36,667 nucleotides of DNA from Desulfobulbaceae bacterium (GCA_008933635.1 WBUQ01000030.1:1-36667); one strand, 5' to 3'. Shown: positions 1 through 9,510, counted from the first letter of the stretch. The notes: generated by a model from the sequence alone, not told the origin. Made by a program: numbers and translations.

Positions 1-1
1 C

Positions 2-475
2 CCTTCGGCTGGGCACTCAGCCCCTCCTCCGCCCCCACCTGTGCCATCGGCGCATCGTACAGCGACTTCAGCGACAACGGCTGGGCAGCTTGTCCCGCCG
101 GTCTCAGCAACCGAAACCGGTGAACTCGGCACCGAGGAGATTGCCCGCCGGATGATTCAGGTCATGGCGGCAGCCGCCAACGCCGATGGAATGATGGATG
201 AACGGGAGGAACAGGCAATCCTGGACAGGCTGCGGGGGCTTGATATTTCTCAGGAAGAAAGACTGTATCTACTCGATGAGCTGCATCACCCGAAAGAGGT
301 GGCAGCTCTGGTCGCCGGAATAAGCGACCCGGCGACGGCCAGAGCTATGTACACGCTGGCCTGTGCGACCATTGAGATCGATACCGAGGCTGAACGGGCA
401 TGGCTTGATCGCCTGGCAAACGGTCTCGGCTTGAGTCCTGCCGTGCAGAAGTTCATTGAAGAGCAGAACGGTTAA
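2..475 (+). CDS. TerB-like / DUF533 (YebE-type) protein, 5'-truncated by the window edge
   Basis: The reading frame is open from base 2, so the N-terminus lies outside the window; the GTG at 41 is only an internal codon. The visible part begins with a low-complexity Ala/Pro/Thr linker including six consecutive prolines. A compact acidic all-helical domain follows, with segments such as IARRMIQVMAAAANADG and DEREEQAILDRL, typical of TerB-fold domains (the C-terminal domain of DUF533/YebE proteins). In that family a membrane or glycine-rich N-terminus is joined by a Pro-rich linker to the TerB domain, which matches what is seen. The C-terminus IDTEAERAWLDRLANGLGL is also family-like. Function in the family is poorly known. 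It ends 36 bases before the convergent UbiB-like gene. The domain call is recognition from the sequence pattern. Confidence 0.75.
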   Translation, partial: PSAGHSAPPPPPPVPSAHRTATSATTAGQLVPPVSATETGELGTEEIARRMIQVMAAAANADGMMDEREEQAILDRLRGLDISQEERLYLLDELHHPKEVAALVAGISDPATARAMYTLACATIEIDTEAERAWLDRLANGLGLSPAVQKFIEEQNG

Positions 476-511
476 GGCTCCTGCCTGCCGGCCTTACTGG
501 TCACGGCTGGT

Positions 512-2194
512 CTATTTTCTTTTTTTCGGCAGCAGGAAGGAGATGACAAAGCCTGCCGCATAGATGCCGGCGAGGCCGAGGCCAAAGAGCCCCATGGTTC
601 CGAGAAATCCCTGCTGATCTGCAAGCTGGTCAGCAAGGATCAGGATCGATGATCCAACAATCAGTGCGGCGATGATCATCGCGATGCCCATTACCCGGCT
701 GGCCAGATCGATCTTGTCGGCCATGTGTTCAATCCTTCGCATTTCCAGATTGAGGGTGAAGCGGCGATGGCGGACATGGTCGAGAAATCTCTGAACGTCT
801 TTCGGGATGTCCTCAAGGAGCTGAAAATATCCGGCTGCAGTCTTCTCCAGTCGGTCCTTGATGGCATGGATACCGTATCGGTTAACGACGATCTCCTTGA
901 TCTGCGGTTCAACATGGCTGAGAACGTCGAATGTCGGATCAAAGTGAGCGGCGACCCCCTCGATCGTGGTCAGGGCCTTGGTCAACAACAGAAGATCGCC
1001 GGGGCACTGCAGATGGTAGCTCTGCAGCATATCGAAAAATTCTGTCAGCAGTGTGCTGATATCGATATGCTGCAGATCGGCGTTCTGGAAATGACTGATC
1101 AGGTGCTGCAGGTCGGCTCGGAAATCGCGGCGGTCGGTCTTTGCCGGATCGGTGTCGGTCAGTTCGACTACAACCCGGCATAGTCTTTCAATATCGCCCC
1201 GGATGACCCCGGCTACAAGATCGATGAGCTGTTCGGTAGTTTTGCGGTCCAGTTGCCCGGTCATGCCGCAGTCGATAAAACAGATGGAACCGTCCGGCTG
1301 GAGAAAAATATTACCGGGATGGGGATCCGCGTGGAAAAACCCGAAGCGGAGGCATTGCTTGAAAACCGCGTCTGTGCCCTTGGCAACGATCGCTCGGCGC
1401 TCTTGTGCGGTGAGGCTGTCGGGTGAGATGGTCGAGAGAAGCCGACCGTGTATCTCCTCCAATGTGAGAACATTGCGGGTCGTTGCGGTCCAATGGACTT
1501 TCGGGAAGTGGATATTGGGGTCATCCTCGAAGTAGCGTCTGAGCCGGTCTGTCGACTGGCCTTCATAGATCAGGTTGATCTCCTTGGAAAGTTCCCGTGA
1601 GAACTCCTTGACCACCGCAACCGGGCTGTAGCCAAGATTGGAGAAATACTGTTCAACAATCTGTGAAAGACTTTCGAGCAGGGCCATGTCTTCTTCTACG
1701 AGCTGTCTGCTGCCTGGTCGAAGAACCTTGATGACCACGTGTTGTCCATCCTGAAGGGTGGCCCGATGGACCTGAGCCATCGAAGCGGCCGCCAGTGCAT
1801 TCTCTTCAATCGACGAAAACAACAGATCCAGCCGGCCAGGGAAATCGATGCTCAACACGTCGTAGATCTCACTGAAAGGGACGGGTGTGCAGCGATCCTG
1901 CAATTTCTTCAGTTCTTCAGCCCATTCGGCAGGGATCAGGTCGGGCCGGGTTGAGAGGATCTGGCCGCATTTGATGAAGGTTGGGCCTAGTTCTTCGAGA
2001 ACCTTACGGAATCGCACCGGTCGTGGGACGCTGCTGGCCGACCTGTATTCCGGGCTTTCCTCTTCACGGTCGAGCAGGCGATGGATTCCGGTGTCGACCA
2101 GAACCTGCCGGAAGCCATAAGCTGAAAGCACCTTGATGATTTCTGCCAGCCGCTTGGTGCTGCGGATGGTTCGGGTGATGCTGGTTATTTTCAT
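512..2194 (-). CDS. ubiB: ABC1/UbiB-family atypical kinase, membrane anchored
   Basis: This 560-residue protein carries the ABC1/ADCK/UbiB hallmarks: a KxGQ motif (KCGQ, residues 75-78), an Ala-rich loop AAAS near 135 in place of a Gly-rich loop, the VIKVLRPG Lys near 156, the HADPHPGN catalytic loop and the IDCGMTG metal-binding segment. Two hydrophobic helices (about 498-520 and 528-555) form the C-terminal membrane anchor typical of UbiB. Family members support isoprenoid-quinone biosynthesis or lipid handling through an ATPase-like activity. A sulfate reducer would use menaquinone, so the symbol denotes family rather than a proven ubiquinone role. Its ATG overlaps the stop of the HDOD gene as ATGA (2191-2194), so it is translationally coupled as the last gene of a three-gene operon. 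Confidence 0.9.
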   Translation of the reverse strand: MKITSITRTIRSTKRLAEIIKVLSAYGFRQVLVDTGIHRLLDREEESPEYRSASSVPRPVRFRKVLEELGPTFIKCGQILSTRPDLIPAEWAEELKKLQDRCTPVPFSEIYDVLSIDFPGRLDLLFSSIEENALAAASMAQVHRATLQDGQHVVIKVLRPGSRQLVEEDMALLESLSQIVEQYFSNLGYSPVAVVKEFSRELSKEINLIYEGQSTDRLRRYFEDDPNIHFPKVHWTATTRNVLTLEEIHGRLLSTISPDSLTAQERRAIVAKGTDAVFKQCLRFGFFHADPHPGNIFLQPDGSICFIDCGMTGQLDRKTTEQLIDLVAGVIRGDIERLCRVVVELTDTDPAKTDRRDFRADLQHLISHFQNADLQHIDISTLLTEFFDMLQSYHLQCPGDLLLLTKALTTIEGVAAHFDPTFDVLSHVEPQIKEIVVNRYGIHAIKDRLEKTAAGYFQLLEDIPKDVQRFLDHVRHRRFTLNLEMRRIEHMADKIDLASRVMGIAMIIAALIVGSSILILADQLADQQGFLGTMGLFGLGLAGIYAAGFVISFLLPKKRK

Positions 2195-3081
2195 GGAGAA
2201 GTGAGAATATCGATAACCGCGCCATCACGCTGGCGACTATCGATAAGTTCAAGATACCAGGAATAGATATCCTCCAGTTCCCCGGGAAGACTATTCTCCT
2301 TCCAGTTCTGCAGAACATCAGGCAGGAGATCGTGCAATATGGCCCTGACTTCTTCACTGGTCAGTTTCTCCGGGCGGCAGTGGATAAGGGAGAGAATATC
2401 TGCCAACTGAACGATGAGCGGGTATACGGGCTGGTTGGGAGCTGCCTGTGGCTGATGGTGATAGCCGATGGCGACGACCAGTGATTCGGGGAAATGCCAG
2501 CGCTTCAGCAGACGCATGCCGATCTGGTCGTGTGTGATGGCGAAGGTTTCTTTTTCTCTGGAAGTGCTGCCGAATGCCCCTGGTTCCGCAGGTTCGAGAA
2601 AGGAGGCATAGTCCTGGGGGGTGGCTGAGAGCATGGCCAGCTTGCCTATATCGTGGATGAGGCCGGCGACGAACAATTCGCTTTTTGGCTGGCCAAGATG
2701 ACTGGCAATGATCTTGGCGGCGAGGCCGCAGGTGAAGGAGTGCTCCCAGAATATCTTAATGTTATTTCGATTATCCCTGTTCAGCTTTTGAAAAGAAGAG
2801 AAAACCGCCTTGCCGATAACCACATCGCGAATCTCGTCGAATCCGAGAACGACGACGGCCTTTTCAATGGTGCTCACCGAGTTGGGAATACCGAAGAAGG
2901 CTGAATTGGCGATCTTGAGAATCGTTGCACACATCGACTGATCGGGCAGGATGGCCTTCATCAGATCATGGGCGGAACTTTCAGGGTTGCTGGTAACGGC
3001 GATGACCTTGTTGACTGTTGCCGGCAGCGCCGGAAATGAGTCAACCAGCCTGAGCAGTGTTTCGGTATGAAAGTTTGTCAT
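2191..3081 (-). CDS. HDOD-domain signalling protein
   Basis: The protein has 296 residues and is a single HDOD domain over most of its length. Residues 11-100 show the typical start (FPALPATVNKV, a helix ending in LKIANSAFFG, and VSTIEKAVVVLGFDEIRD). Unlike many HDOD proteins, an intact HD dyad is visible in GLIHDIGKLAML (H143-D144), and a later HH pair occurs in IGYHHQPQ, so metal binding cannot be excluded. HDOD proteins act in bacterial signalling, often alongside cyclic-di-GMP enzymes, and usually as non-enzymatic partners. It overlaps the upstream GGDEF/HD-GYP gene by four bases (3078-3081) and the downstream UbiB gene by four bases. The three products are therefore made together. Confidence 0.88.
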   Translation of the reverse strand: MTNFHTETLLRLVDSFPALPATVNKVIAVTSNPESSAHDLMKAILPDQSMCATILKIANSAFFGIPNSVSTIEKAVVVLGFDEIRDVVIGKAVFSSFQKLNRDNRNNIKIFWEHSFTCGLAAKIIASHLGQPKSELFVAGLIHDIGKLAMLSATPQDYASFLEPAEPGAFGSTSREKETFAITHDQIGMRLLKRWHFPESLVVAIGYHHQPQAAPNQPVYPLIVQLADILSLIHCRPEKLTSEEVRAILHDLLPDVLQNWKENSLPGELEDIYSWYLELIDSRQRDGAVIDILTSP

Positions 3082-4694
3082 GGTCCGAGATCGGGGTTTT
3101 TGCTGATCAGGTCAGCTCGGATGCTTTCAATGAAATCTGCGTCGATTTCGAGCAGATTGTTTTCTTGGACGATTTCGATGGTCTTCAGAACAAGAAAGGG
3201 GTCAAACTGCCCTCCTGCCTCTGTAGACAGTTCCTTGAGAATGGCCTTGGGTTCGAGTCTGGAACGGTAAGGGCGGTCGCAGCTCATCGCCGCGAGGGCG
3301 TCGACAATTGTGAATATCCTGGCGCCGAGAGGAATTTCATCGCCCTTCAGTCCCTCCGGGAACCCGCTGCCATCGTAATGCTCGCCGTGATACAGCAGTA
3401 TGGACCGCTCATTGGCAAAATAGTCAAATACATCGGTTATCTCGGCGAGTTTGTAGGGGAAATCGTTCATTTTTTTTCTTTCGTCCGTCGAAAACCGATC
3501 CTGTTTGCTGATGAGATCGTTGTGCAGAAGGAAACGGATACTTGTATTCAGGACAATGGCGTTCTGGAAGGTTCGTATCAGGGTCGCAGGCAAGCCGAGT
3601 TTGTCGCCGAGCAGCGATACATAATACGAGACATTCTGAATATGGTTCTGGTGTTCTGTCCCTGCCATGTCCTTCGCCAGCAGCTGGAGTGAAGCGATGG
3701 CGGAGTTTCTGGTCTTGTCGAGTATCCTTGAGATCGTCACCTTGAGCGAGGCCAGGTTTTTTTCGGCCGAAAACCGGTTGGCTTCCAAGGGCGTGAACTG
3801 ACAGACCCGGTTCCGTCCTTCCGCTTTGGCCATGAACATCGCCGTTTCAGCCATGGTGACAAATTCATCGGGGGTGTCAGGCTGGTTTCGATTGCTGGAG
3901 GCGATGCCAATCGAGACGGTAATGTGTTTTTTTACCCTGCCGTTGTCGAAAATCTTGGACGCACAGGCGATACGCAGTTTTTCGGCGGTATCATGTGCCT
4001 GCTGGACGTCAGCCCCAGGCATCAGGACAACAAAATCCTCGCCGGAGAACCGAAAGCAGGTGTCCTCCTCCCGGGTTGTCCTGGTCAGCCGGGCGGACAT
4101 CTCGTTGAGGACGAAATCGCCGAAACTGTGTCCGTAATTTTTATTCAGCTCCCGGAAATAATCGATATCGAGGATCAGCAGGGACAGATCTCTGCCGGTA
4201 TCTCTTGCCTTGGCCAACTCATCATCGAGGATTTTTGCCAGGTGTCTCCTGTTGTACAATCCGGTCAGTCCATCCCGGGAAGCGAGCCGGTCGAGAAAAT
4301 GGTTATGGGTCTGGAGATTGCGGTGGTGCTCTTCCCCGAGGTTGCGAAGGTGCTCAAGCATGCGCAGCTTGAAGAAAAAGTAACCGGGGGTGAGGGGAAG
4401 CCGGATATAGTCGATGGCCTGGCTGTTCCGAAACCTGAGAAGTTCGTCAAATGAAGCCGTCCCCCTGCCGATGATCAGAATGGGAAGATAGTCCGGGACG
4501 ATATTGCAGGAGAGCAGATCGATGAGGCCGGGGCTGTCTTCGGTGGTGACGATCAGTGAGATTTCAGGCAGGATTTCGACAGGCAGTGCCTTCTTTGGAA
4601 AGTCTGTTCGGCACGTTGTGACATTGGTGTCGCTCAGGAGTTTTTCGATATCGTCGATAGCAGGAACATTAGCTCCTATCAACAGAACCTTCAT
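3078..4694 (-). CDS. GGDEF protein with degenerate HD-GYP domain and receiver-like N-terminus
   Basis: This 538-residue protein has three parts. Residues 1-115 resemble a response-regulator receiver (MKVLLIGANVPAIDDIEKLL) but lack a clear phospho-acceptor Asp. Residues 135-300 form a GGDEF domain (DGLTGLYNRR, LLILDIDYFRELN). Its A-site reads SGEDF (217-221) instead of GGDEF, while the inhibitory I-site RxxD (R208-D211) sits exactly five residues upstream. Residues 320-520 form an HD-GYP-like domain: the HGEHYDGSGFP and VDALAAMSCDRPYR segments remain, but the expected HDxGK dyad is replaced by LNTS near 382. The protein is probably a c-di-GMP sensor or a weak cyclase without phosphodiesterase activity; this is inferred from lost residues. 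It is the first gene of the HDOD-UbiB operon. The GTG-free ATG start is preceded by a promoter-like sequence at 4772-4799. Confidence 0.88.
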   Translation of the reverse strand: MKVLLIGANVPAIDDIEKLLSDTNVTTCRTDFPKKALPVEILPEISLIVTTEDSPGLIDLLSCNIVPDYLPILIIGRGTASFDELLRFRNSQAIDYIRLPLTPGYFFFKLRMLEHLRNLGEEHHRNLQTHNHFLDRLASRDGLTGLYNRRHLAKILDDELAKARDTGRDLSLLILDIDYFRELNKNYGHSFGDFVLNEMSARLTRTTREEDTCFRFSGEDFVVLMPGADVQQAHDTAEKLRIACASKIFDNGRVKKHITVSIGIASSNRNQPDTPDEFVTMAETAMFMAKAEGRNRVCQFTPLEANRFSAEKNLASLKVTISRILDKTRNSAIASLQLLAKDMAGTEHQNHIQNVSYYVSLLGDKLGLPATLIRTFQNAIVLNTSIRFLLHNDLISKQDRFSTDERKKMNDFPYKLAEITDVFDYFANERSILLYHGEHYDGSGFPEGLKGDEIPLGARIFTIVDALAAMSCDRPYRSRLEPKAILKELSTEAGGQFDPFLVLKTIEIVQENNLLEIDADFIESIRADLISKNPDLGP

Positions 4695-4771
4695 GGCCGG
4701 ACGCAGTCGCGCATTGGTTGGAACCCCTGGTGGTGAATGAATCTCAACGGGAATTGGATCGTCTGCTCAAG

Positions 4772-4799
4772 TATATATTTTTTTTTGAAAAAAATGCAA
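4772..4799 (-). promoter_or_regulatory. Candidate sigma-70 promoter for the GGDEF-HDOD-UbiB operon
   Basis: On the minus strand TTGCAT (4794-4799) and TATATA (4772-4777) are separated by 16 bases inside an A/T-rich tract. The ATG at 4694 lies about 70 bases downstream of the expected start. Read by eye from consensus similarity only. Confidence 0.45.
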
Positions 4800-4877
4800 A
4801 TCGATTCTATCTCCCCCATTCCGTATTGAGGCTGAGAAATGCAGAGATCCGGGATCAGGTTGACGGGGGGACGATTT

Positions 4878-5612
4878 TCAGGTGAGCTGGCGGACTTCGT
4901 CGCGCAACCGCCATGTCCTTGGAATCTTGTAGGCTTCGTCGATGATATGCATCAGATCGGAGTGGATTTGTTCGAATGGGGGCAGCGGGGTAATGGTAGG
5001 CAACAAGTCGCAGGCTGGCAATGGCGGATGCAGGCGCATTTTTTCATCGAGCCCGTGCTGGCCTGCATCGATCGCTCCTGATTCGAGGAATTCGCTGTGG
5101 CCTGGGTCGGGATTGTCGAGACGGCGGATAAAGCTCATGATGGTGTCGATATCGTTTTTTCGGTAGAAGAGATTGATCTGTTCCCGAATTGTTTCCTGTT
5201 CTTCCGTCAGATCAGAGAGTGTCCGGTGATACTCTTCGATATGAACTGCCAGGGATTTGTAGATATCAAGAAACATATTTCGAAAACGGGACCTTTTGGT
5301 CCAGCCCTTGAGTTTTCTGCCACTGAAGATTCGTCTTCGGATTGACGGAGACTGGACGAAATAAGGGTCATAGAAAAACTCCTGGGGAAGGCCGACCAGC
5401 CGGATAAACCGGTCGATGATGCCTTTGTCCTGCAGGAGAATGTAAATGCGGATCAGGTCGAAGCCGATGCTGCTCTCAAGTTCGAGTGAAGAGGCGGTAA
5501 GCCGTTGTTCGTAGAGCCCTTTGTCATCCTCTATGCGTTTGCGGAAGCCGAAATAGCGATCGGCAATTTCTTTTTTGACTTCAAAGGAAAGTATCTTTGT
5601 AATGTCATCCAT
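4878..5612 (-). CDS. Unrecognised helical cytoplasmic protein, divergent from dnaG
   Basis: I do not recognise a family. The ORF encodes 244 residues with no signal peptide or membrane segment. It is rich in charged amphipathic helices (for example FEVKKEIADRYFGFRKRIEDD near residues 10-30 and SDLTEEQETIREQINLFYRK near 140-160). A basic stretch RRRIFSGRKLKGWTKRSRFR (about 98-117) might contact nucleic acid or membrane, which is speculation. The C-terminal third contains a Pro-rich segment (PPLPACDLLPTITPLPP). It has the codon use of its neighbours and no competing long ORF, so it is likely a real gene. It is transcribed away from dnaG across a 128-base gap and is separated from the GGDEF gene downstream by about 180 bases. 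Confidence 0.72.
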   Translation of the reverse strand: MDDITKILSFEVKKEIADRYFGFRKRIEDDKGLYEQRLTASSLELESSIGFDLIRIYILLQDKGIIDRFIRLVGLPQEFFYDPYFVQSPSIRRRIFSGRKLKGWTKRSRFRNMFLDIYKSLAVHIEEYHRTLSDLTEEQETIREQINLFYRKNDIDTIMSFIRRLDNPDPGHSEFLESGAIDAGQHGLDEKMRLHPPLPACDLLPTITPLPPFEQIHSDLMHIIDEAYKIPRTWRLRDEVRQLT

Positions 5613-5740
5613 GTTTTAATATTCGCGCGAGCCGGTTCGGCAGGCGGCAGAAAAATGATGGCAGTCTTCCCGGGCTGCCGGGCTAACGCCCAGTATAGTA
5701 TTTTGCCGCCAGAGAAGCATTACCCTTTTGGAAGCGGAAG

Positions 5741-7570
5741 ATGAAATATCAGGAATCCAGCGAAGACATCGTCGCCCGGATCAAGGAGCAGGCAGATATC
5801 GTCAAGGTTGTGAGCGAGTGTGTCGACTTGAAGAAGAGTGGCACACGATTCCTTGGCCTGTGTCCCTTTCACGGCGAGAAAACACCGTCATTCACCGTCC
5901 ACCCCGGTCAGCAATTTTTTCATTGCTTCGGCTGTGGGGAATCCGGAGATGTTTTTTCCTTCCTGATGAAATACCACCATCTCGATTTTCCTTCGGCGCT
6001 GAAGGAACTCGCCCGTCGGTACCAGATCGAGCTCCCAGACAAGCCGCGCTCCGCGGCTGAAGAGAAGATGATGCGACGGCGTCAGGCAATGTTTGCCGTC
6101 AACGAAAAGTGTGCGGGCATTTTCGGCAGATTCCTCGTTGAGGCGCCGGGGGCCGCTGCCGCCCGTGGCTACCTTGAGCGCAGGGGCGTTGGTGAGAGTA
6201 TTCGGGACCTGTTCCGCATAGGATATGCCCCTTCCACCGAGGTCGCCGGGTGGGAATTTCTGGCCCGGCAGCTCGAACCGGGGGAGAAGCAGGTCGCAGA
6301 GGAGCTCGGACTCCTGGTGAGGAAGGATGGCGGTGGCGCGTATGACCGTTTTCGGGACAGAATCGTTTTCCCGATCTTCGATGTACAGGGTCGGGTAGTT
6401 GGTTTCGGCGGCAGAATACTCGGCGAAGGACAGCCGAAGTATATGAATTCACCGGAAAGCCCAGTCTTTAATAAAAGCCGGGCTTTGCTGGGACTATTCC
6501 AGCAGGCGGACGCGATCCGCCGCTTGCGGCAGGCCATAATCGTCGAAGGCAATTTCGATCTCATTTCGCTGGTGGAGCGTGGCTTCGGCAATGTCGTTGC
6601 CCCCCTTGGTACCGCTCTGACGAGAGAACAGTTGCGTCTATTGCATCGTTCTGCCGAGGAAGTGATCCTCCTATTTGATGGAGACACTGCCGGGTTGAAA
6701 GCAGCAATGCGTTCTGCCCCCCTTGTCTTTGCAGAACAGATGGTTGGCCGGGTCGCCCTGCTGCCCTCGGGGCATGATCCGGATACCTTTGTCCGCCACG
6801 AAGGAGTGGAGGCATTGCAGCGCATCATTTCCCAGGCTCAACCCCTGCCGGAATTCATACTTGAAAGCCTTGTCAGGGAGCATGGTCTGGGTCTTGATGG
6901 CAAAATGAAAATCGTACAGGAATTGAGGCCCCTGGTCGAGGCCGCCTCTTCCCCTCTGCAACGGTCTGTTGTCCTGGCGCACTTCAGTGAAAAACTGGGA
7001 ATTCCAGCCGGACAGATGGAAACTTTCTGGGTGATGCCTGATCGGGAGGGAGTGGATGGGCGGCGGCAAAAGGTGCCGCCCCCTGCTGTCGGGAAGCGCA
7101 ACCAGAGCAAAGAGATGGCTATGTCGTCAGCGCAATGTCATCTGGTGAGTTTCATGATACTTCATCCCCCTTTTTTCACACGGCTCGCGGATGCCAGCCT
7201 TCGTGATTACCTTAGTGGTACGGTGGGGGAGGTCCTGTTCCTCCATATGCAGTCGATACTTGCCGAAAAGGATATCGTAGAGCCAGAGGAACTGCTTTCG
7301 CTGCTGCCGGAGGGCGACGAGAGAAATCTTGTTGCAGAAATACTGCTGAAAGCCTCCGGGCAGGCTGCCGGATTGGACGTAACAATTGCTCCCGAAGAAG
7401 AGCTGAAGGAGCTGCTGGACTGGCTGAGGCGACAGATTCTGCAGCGCAGGTCATTGGAACTGCAACAGAAAATTATGGATTTTCAGAGTCAGGGCGACAC
7501 TGCCGGTTTGCACCTTCTGGTCATTGAAAAACAGGAGATTGACCGGCAACTACAGGGGGTTGACGGTTGA
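5741..7570 (+). CDS. dnaG: DNA primase
   Basis: DnaG synthesises RNA primers for replication with the replicative helicase. The 609-residue product starts with a CHC2 zinc-binding domain: C41-P-F-H44 and C62-F-G-C65 are the ligands. The catalytic core follows, with RNAP-basic and TOPRIM elements: VEGNFDLISL (E269) and LFDGDTAG (D313, D315). The usual EGYMDV motif is changed to EGNFDLIS, but the acidic residue is kept. The C-terminal 150 residues are the helical helicase-interaction domain. The length is normal for the family. The ATG at 5741 has a GGAAG-type ribosome site just upstream. The next gene is rpoD, the conserved pairing of the macromolecular-synthesis operon, although rpsU is not seen here. 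Confidence 0.97.
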   Translation: MKYQESSEDIVARIKEQADIVKVVSECVDLKKSGTRFLGLCPFHGEKTPSFTVHPGQQFFHCFGCGESGDVFSFLMKYHHLDFPSALKELARRYQIELPDKPRSAAEEKMMRRRQAMFAVNEKCAGIFGRFLVEAPGAAAARGYLERRGVGESIRDLFRIGYAPSTEVAGWEFLARQLEPGEKQVAEELGLLVRKDGGGAYDRFRDRIVFPIFDVQGRVVGFGGRILGEGQPKYMNSPESPVFNKSRALLGLFQQADAIRRLRQAIIVEGNFDLISLVERGFGNVVAPLGTALTREQLRLLHRSAEEVILLFDGDTAGLKAAMRSAPLVFAEQMVGRVALLPSGHDPDTFVRHEGVEALQRIISQAQPLPEFILESLVREHGLGLDGKMKIVQELRPLVEAASSPLQRSVVLAHFSEKLGIPAGQMETFWVMPDREGVDGRRQKVPPPAVGKRNQSKEMAMSSAQCHLVSFMILHPPFFTRLADASLRDYLSGTVGEVLFLHMQSILAEKDIVEPEELLSLLPEGDERNLVAEILLKASGQAAGLDVTIAPEEELKELLDWLRRQILQRRSLELQQKIMDFQSQGDTAGLHLLVIEKQEIDRQLQGVDG

Positions 7571-7629
7571 TCGGCAGGTTCAGGCTGTCCATCCGGGCGA
7601 TCCTCGGTGGAGATGGTTCGAGAAAAAAC

Positions 7630-7657
7630 TTGACAATTTTCTATATTCCCTTACACA
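7630..7657 (+). promoter_or_regulatory. Possible promoter ahead of rpoD
   Basis: A perfect -35 hexamer TTGACA (7630-7635) lies in the 214-base dnaG-rpoD gap. The best -10 at 16 bases is TACACA (7652-7657), which is weak; a better TACAAT at 7661 is spaced too far. A separate rpoD promoter is therefore plausible but not well supported. Confidence 0.35.
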
Positions 7658-7784
7658 TTTTACAATGTGGTTGAATTAAAAGATATTTTTGTTTAAAAAT
7701 ACGATCTCGGGGGAGGCATGCCGCCGGTCAGCAGGACCCGTAATGCCGGTTTTTCATGGTGTGGACAGTGCAGGGAGAAAATGC

Positions 7785-9431
7785 ATGGCATCAGATGAGC
7801 GAGTATTTGAGGATGCAGAACCGTTCGATGTGGAGGATGATTTTTTTGCCATGGATGACGAAGATGCATCGATATATGAATTGACGGGAATGTTCAAGGC
7901 TGACGATGAGGCGATCCCGGTTGAGCTTCCTGAAGAATTCCCGGAGGAGAGGCAGATAGTCGACGGCGAACATTGCCCCATTGGAGGCCGCAGGAAAGGA
8001 GACCGCCGGCGTACTTCGCGCGGTAGCGGCAAGGATGGCGCACATTCCATCGACCCGATGAATATATATCTGCGTGAGATGGGGTCCTTGACTCTCCTCA
8101 GCCATGAAGAAGAACTGAAGCTCGCCAAGATGATGGAGGAGGGCAAAAGGAGAATCCAGTGTGCCGCCTTCAAAACTCCACTTGCCATACCGGCGTTACT
8201 GGAGATGGCAAAGGATGTTGGCAGAAGCAAGGAGAGGGTCTGCAGTATTGTCACTGGCGTACCGGAAGATCAGCCTGAAGTGGTACTCAGGGAGAGCGCG
8301 GCCTTTCTCGCGCAGGTCGACAGGGCAGTTGAACTGGATAACAGGCGGAATGAACTGTTGGTCAGGATGAGGGCTGCCGGTCCAAATGCCTCCGACTTCA
8401 ATGCCTCGCAGAAGGAGCTGCAGCAGATCGGAGAGGAGATCGCAGGTCTTTTCCAGGACAGAATAGTGTGCTCAGAATGTGTCAACGCTGTTGCGGCAGG
8501 CCTCGAAGACCTCTCCAGGCGATTCCGCAAAGTTTTTGTCGAGATGATGACATCCCGGGATATTGGTGCCGTCTCGTCGAAGACCGACCTGAATTCCCAT
8601 GAAATTGAAAATCTGGTCAATCAGCAGTTGCTTGGTGAATCAGGTATTGATCTGAAGAGTCTGAAACTGATCCTGTATGAGATCGAGGCTGGCCGGGATA
8701 TGGCCAAGTATGCCAAAGAAGCCCTTGTCAGGGCAAATCTGCGATTGGTGATCTCGGTTTCGAAGAAATTTGCCAATCGCGGGCTGCAATTTTCCGATCT
8801 CATCCAGGAAGGCAATATCGGCCTCATGAAGGCGGTCGAAAAATTCGATTATCACCGTGGCTATAAATTCAGCACCTACGCCACGTGGTGGATAAGGCAA
8901 TCCATCACCCGGGGTATCGCTGATCAGGGGAGGACTATCCGCCTGCCTGTGCATATGATAGAGACGATCAATCGTCTGCTCAGGGTTTCAAAGGATTTTC
9001 TTTTGGAAGAGCACCGTGAGCCGACTCCCGAAGAAATGGCCGAGCAGCTTGGCACTGAAGTGTCAAAGGTCAAGTCGGCACTGAAAATTGCCAAGGATGC
9101 GATTTCTCTCGACACCCCGGTTGGTGATGACGGTGAAACGTATCTAGGAGATTTTATTGAGGACAGCGAGCGACCGGGTCCGCATGAGGTATCGATGGTG
9201 TCGAGTTTGAGAGAATGCCTGAGTCAGGTCATGTCTTCCCTCACGCCGCGTGAAGCCAAAGTCCTCAGGATGCGTTATGGAATCAACGCTGATTGCGACC
9301 ATACTCTGGAAGAGGTCGGTCGGTGTTTTGCTGTTACCAGGGAGAGGATACGTCAGATAGAAGCACAGGCAATTGCCAAGCTGAAACATCCGTCGAGGAT
9401 CGAAGAGCTCCGGGTGTTCATGACGGATTGA
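7785..9431 (+). CDS. rpoD: RNA polymerase primary sigma factor RpoD (sigma-70)
   Basis: RpoD directs RNA polymerase to housekeeping promoters. I chose the ATG at 7785 (548 residues) because AGGGAG stands seven bases upstream; the frame is open to a TTG at 7689 and has another ATG at 7743, but these lack such a site. The N-terminus is short and very acidic, like a reduced region 1.1. Region 1.2 begins at [12 protein letters not shown], and a non-conserved insert follows. Region 2 is unmistakable ([49 protein letters not shown]). Region 3 and region 4 follow, with the helix-turn-helix [20 protein letters not shown] that reads the -35 element. It lies downstream of dnaG and 79 bases before dprA. 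Confidence 0.96.
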   Translation: MASDERVFEDAEPFDVEDDFFAMDDEDASIYELTGMFKADDEAIPVELPEEFPEERQIVDGEHCPIGGRRKGDRRRTSRGSGKDGAHSIDPMNIYLREMGSLTLLSHEEELKLAKMMEEGKRRIQCAAFKTPLAIPALLEMAKDVGRSKERVCSIVTGVPEDQPEVVLRESAAFLAQVDRAVELDNRRNELLVRMRAAGPNASDFNASQKELQQIGEEIAGLFQDRIVCSECVNAVAAGLEDLSRRFRKVFVEMMTSRDIGAVSSKTDLNSHEIENLVNQQLLGESGIDLKSLKLILYEIEAGRDMAKYAKEALVRANLRLVISVSKKFANRGLQFSDLIQEGNIGLMKAVEKFDYHRGYKFSTYATWWIRQSITRGIADQGRTIRLPVHMIETINRLLRVSKDFLLEEHREPTPEEMAEQLGTEVSKVKSALKIAKDAISLDTPVGDDGETYLGDFIEDSERPGPHEVSMVSSLRECLSQVMSSLTPREAKVLRMRYGINADCDHTLEEVGRCFAVTRERIRQIEAQAIAKLKHPSRIEELRVFMTD

Positions 9432-9510
9432 CCGGTTCTCGAGATAACGCTCCAGGGTTTCTCCGATTTCCGACCTCGCTGCAGGCGGCTCAGCCGCAAC
9501 AGGAGAGTTT

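Noticed and set aside
725-1183. Long plus-strand frame inside the UbiB-like gene
   Set aside because: It is the antisense shadow of a gene with clear ABC1 motifs; similar shadows occur over secDF (27090-27623) and the GGDEF gene (3924-4454).
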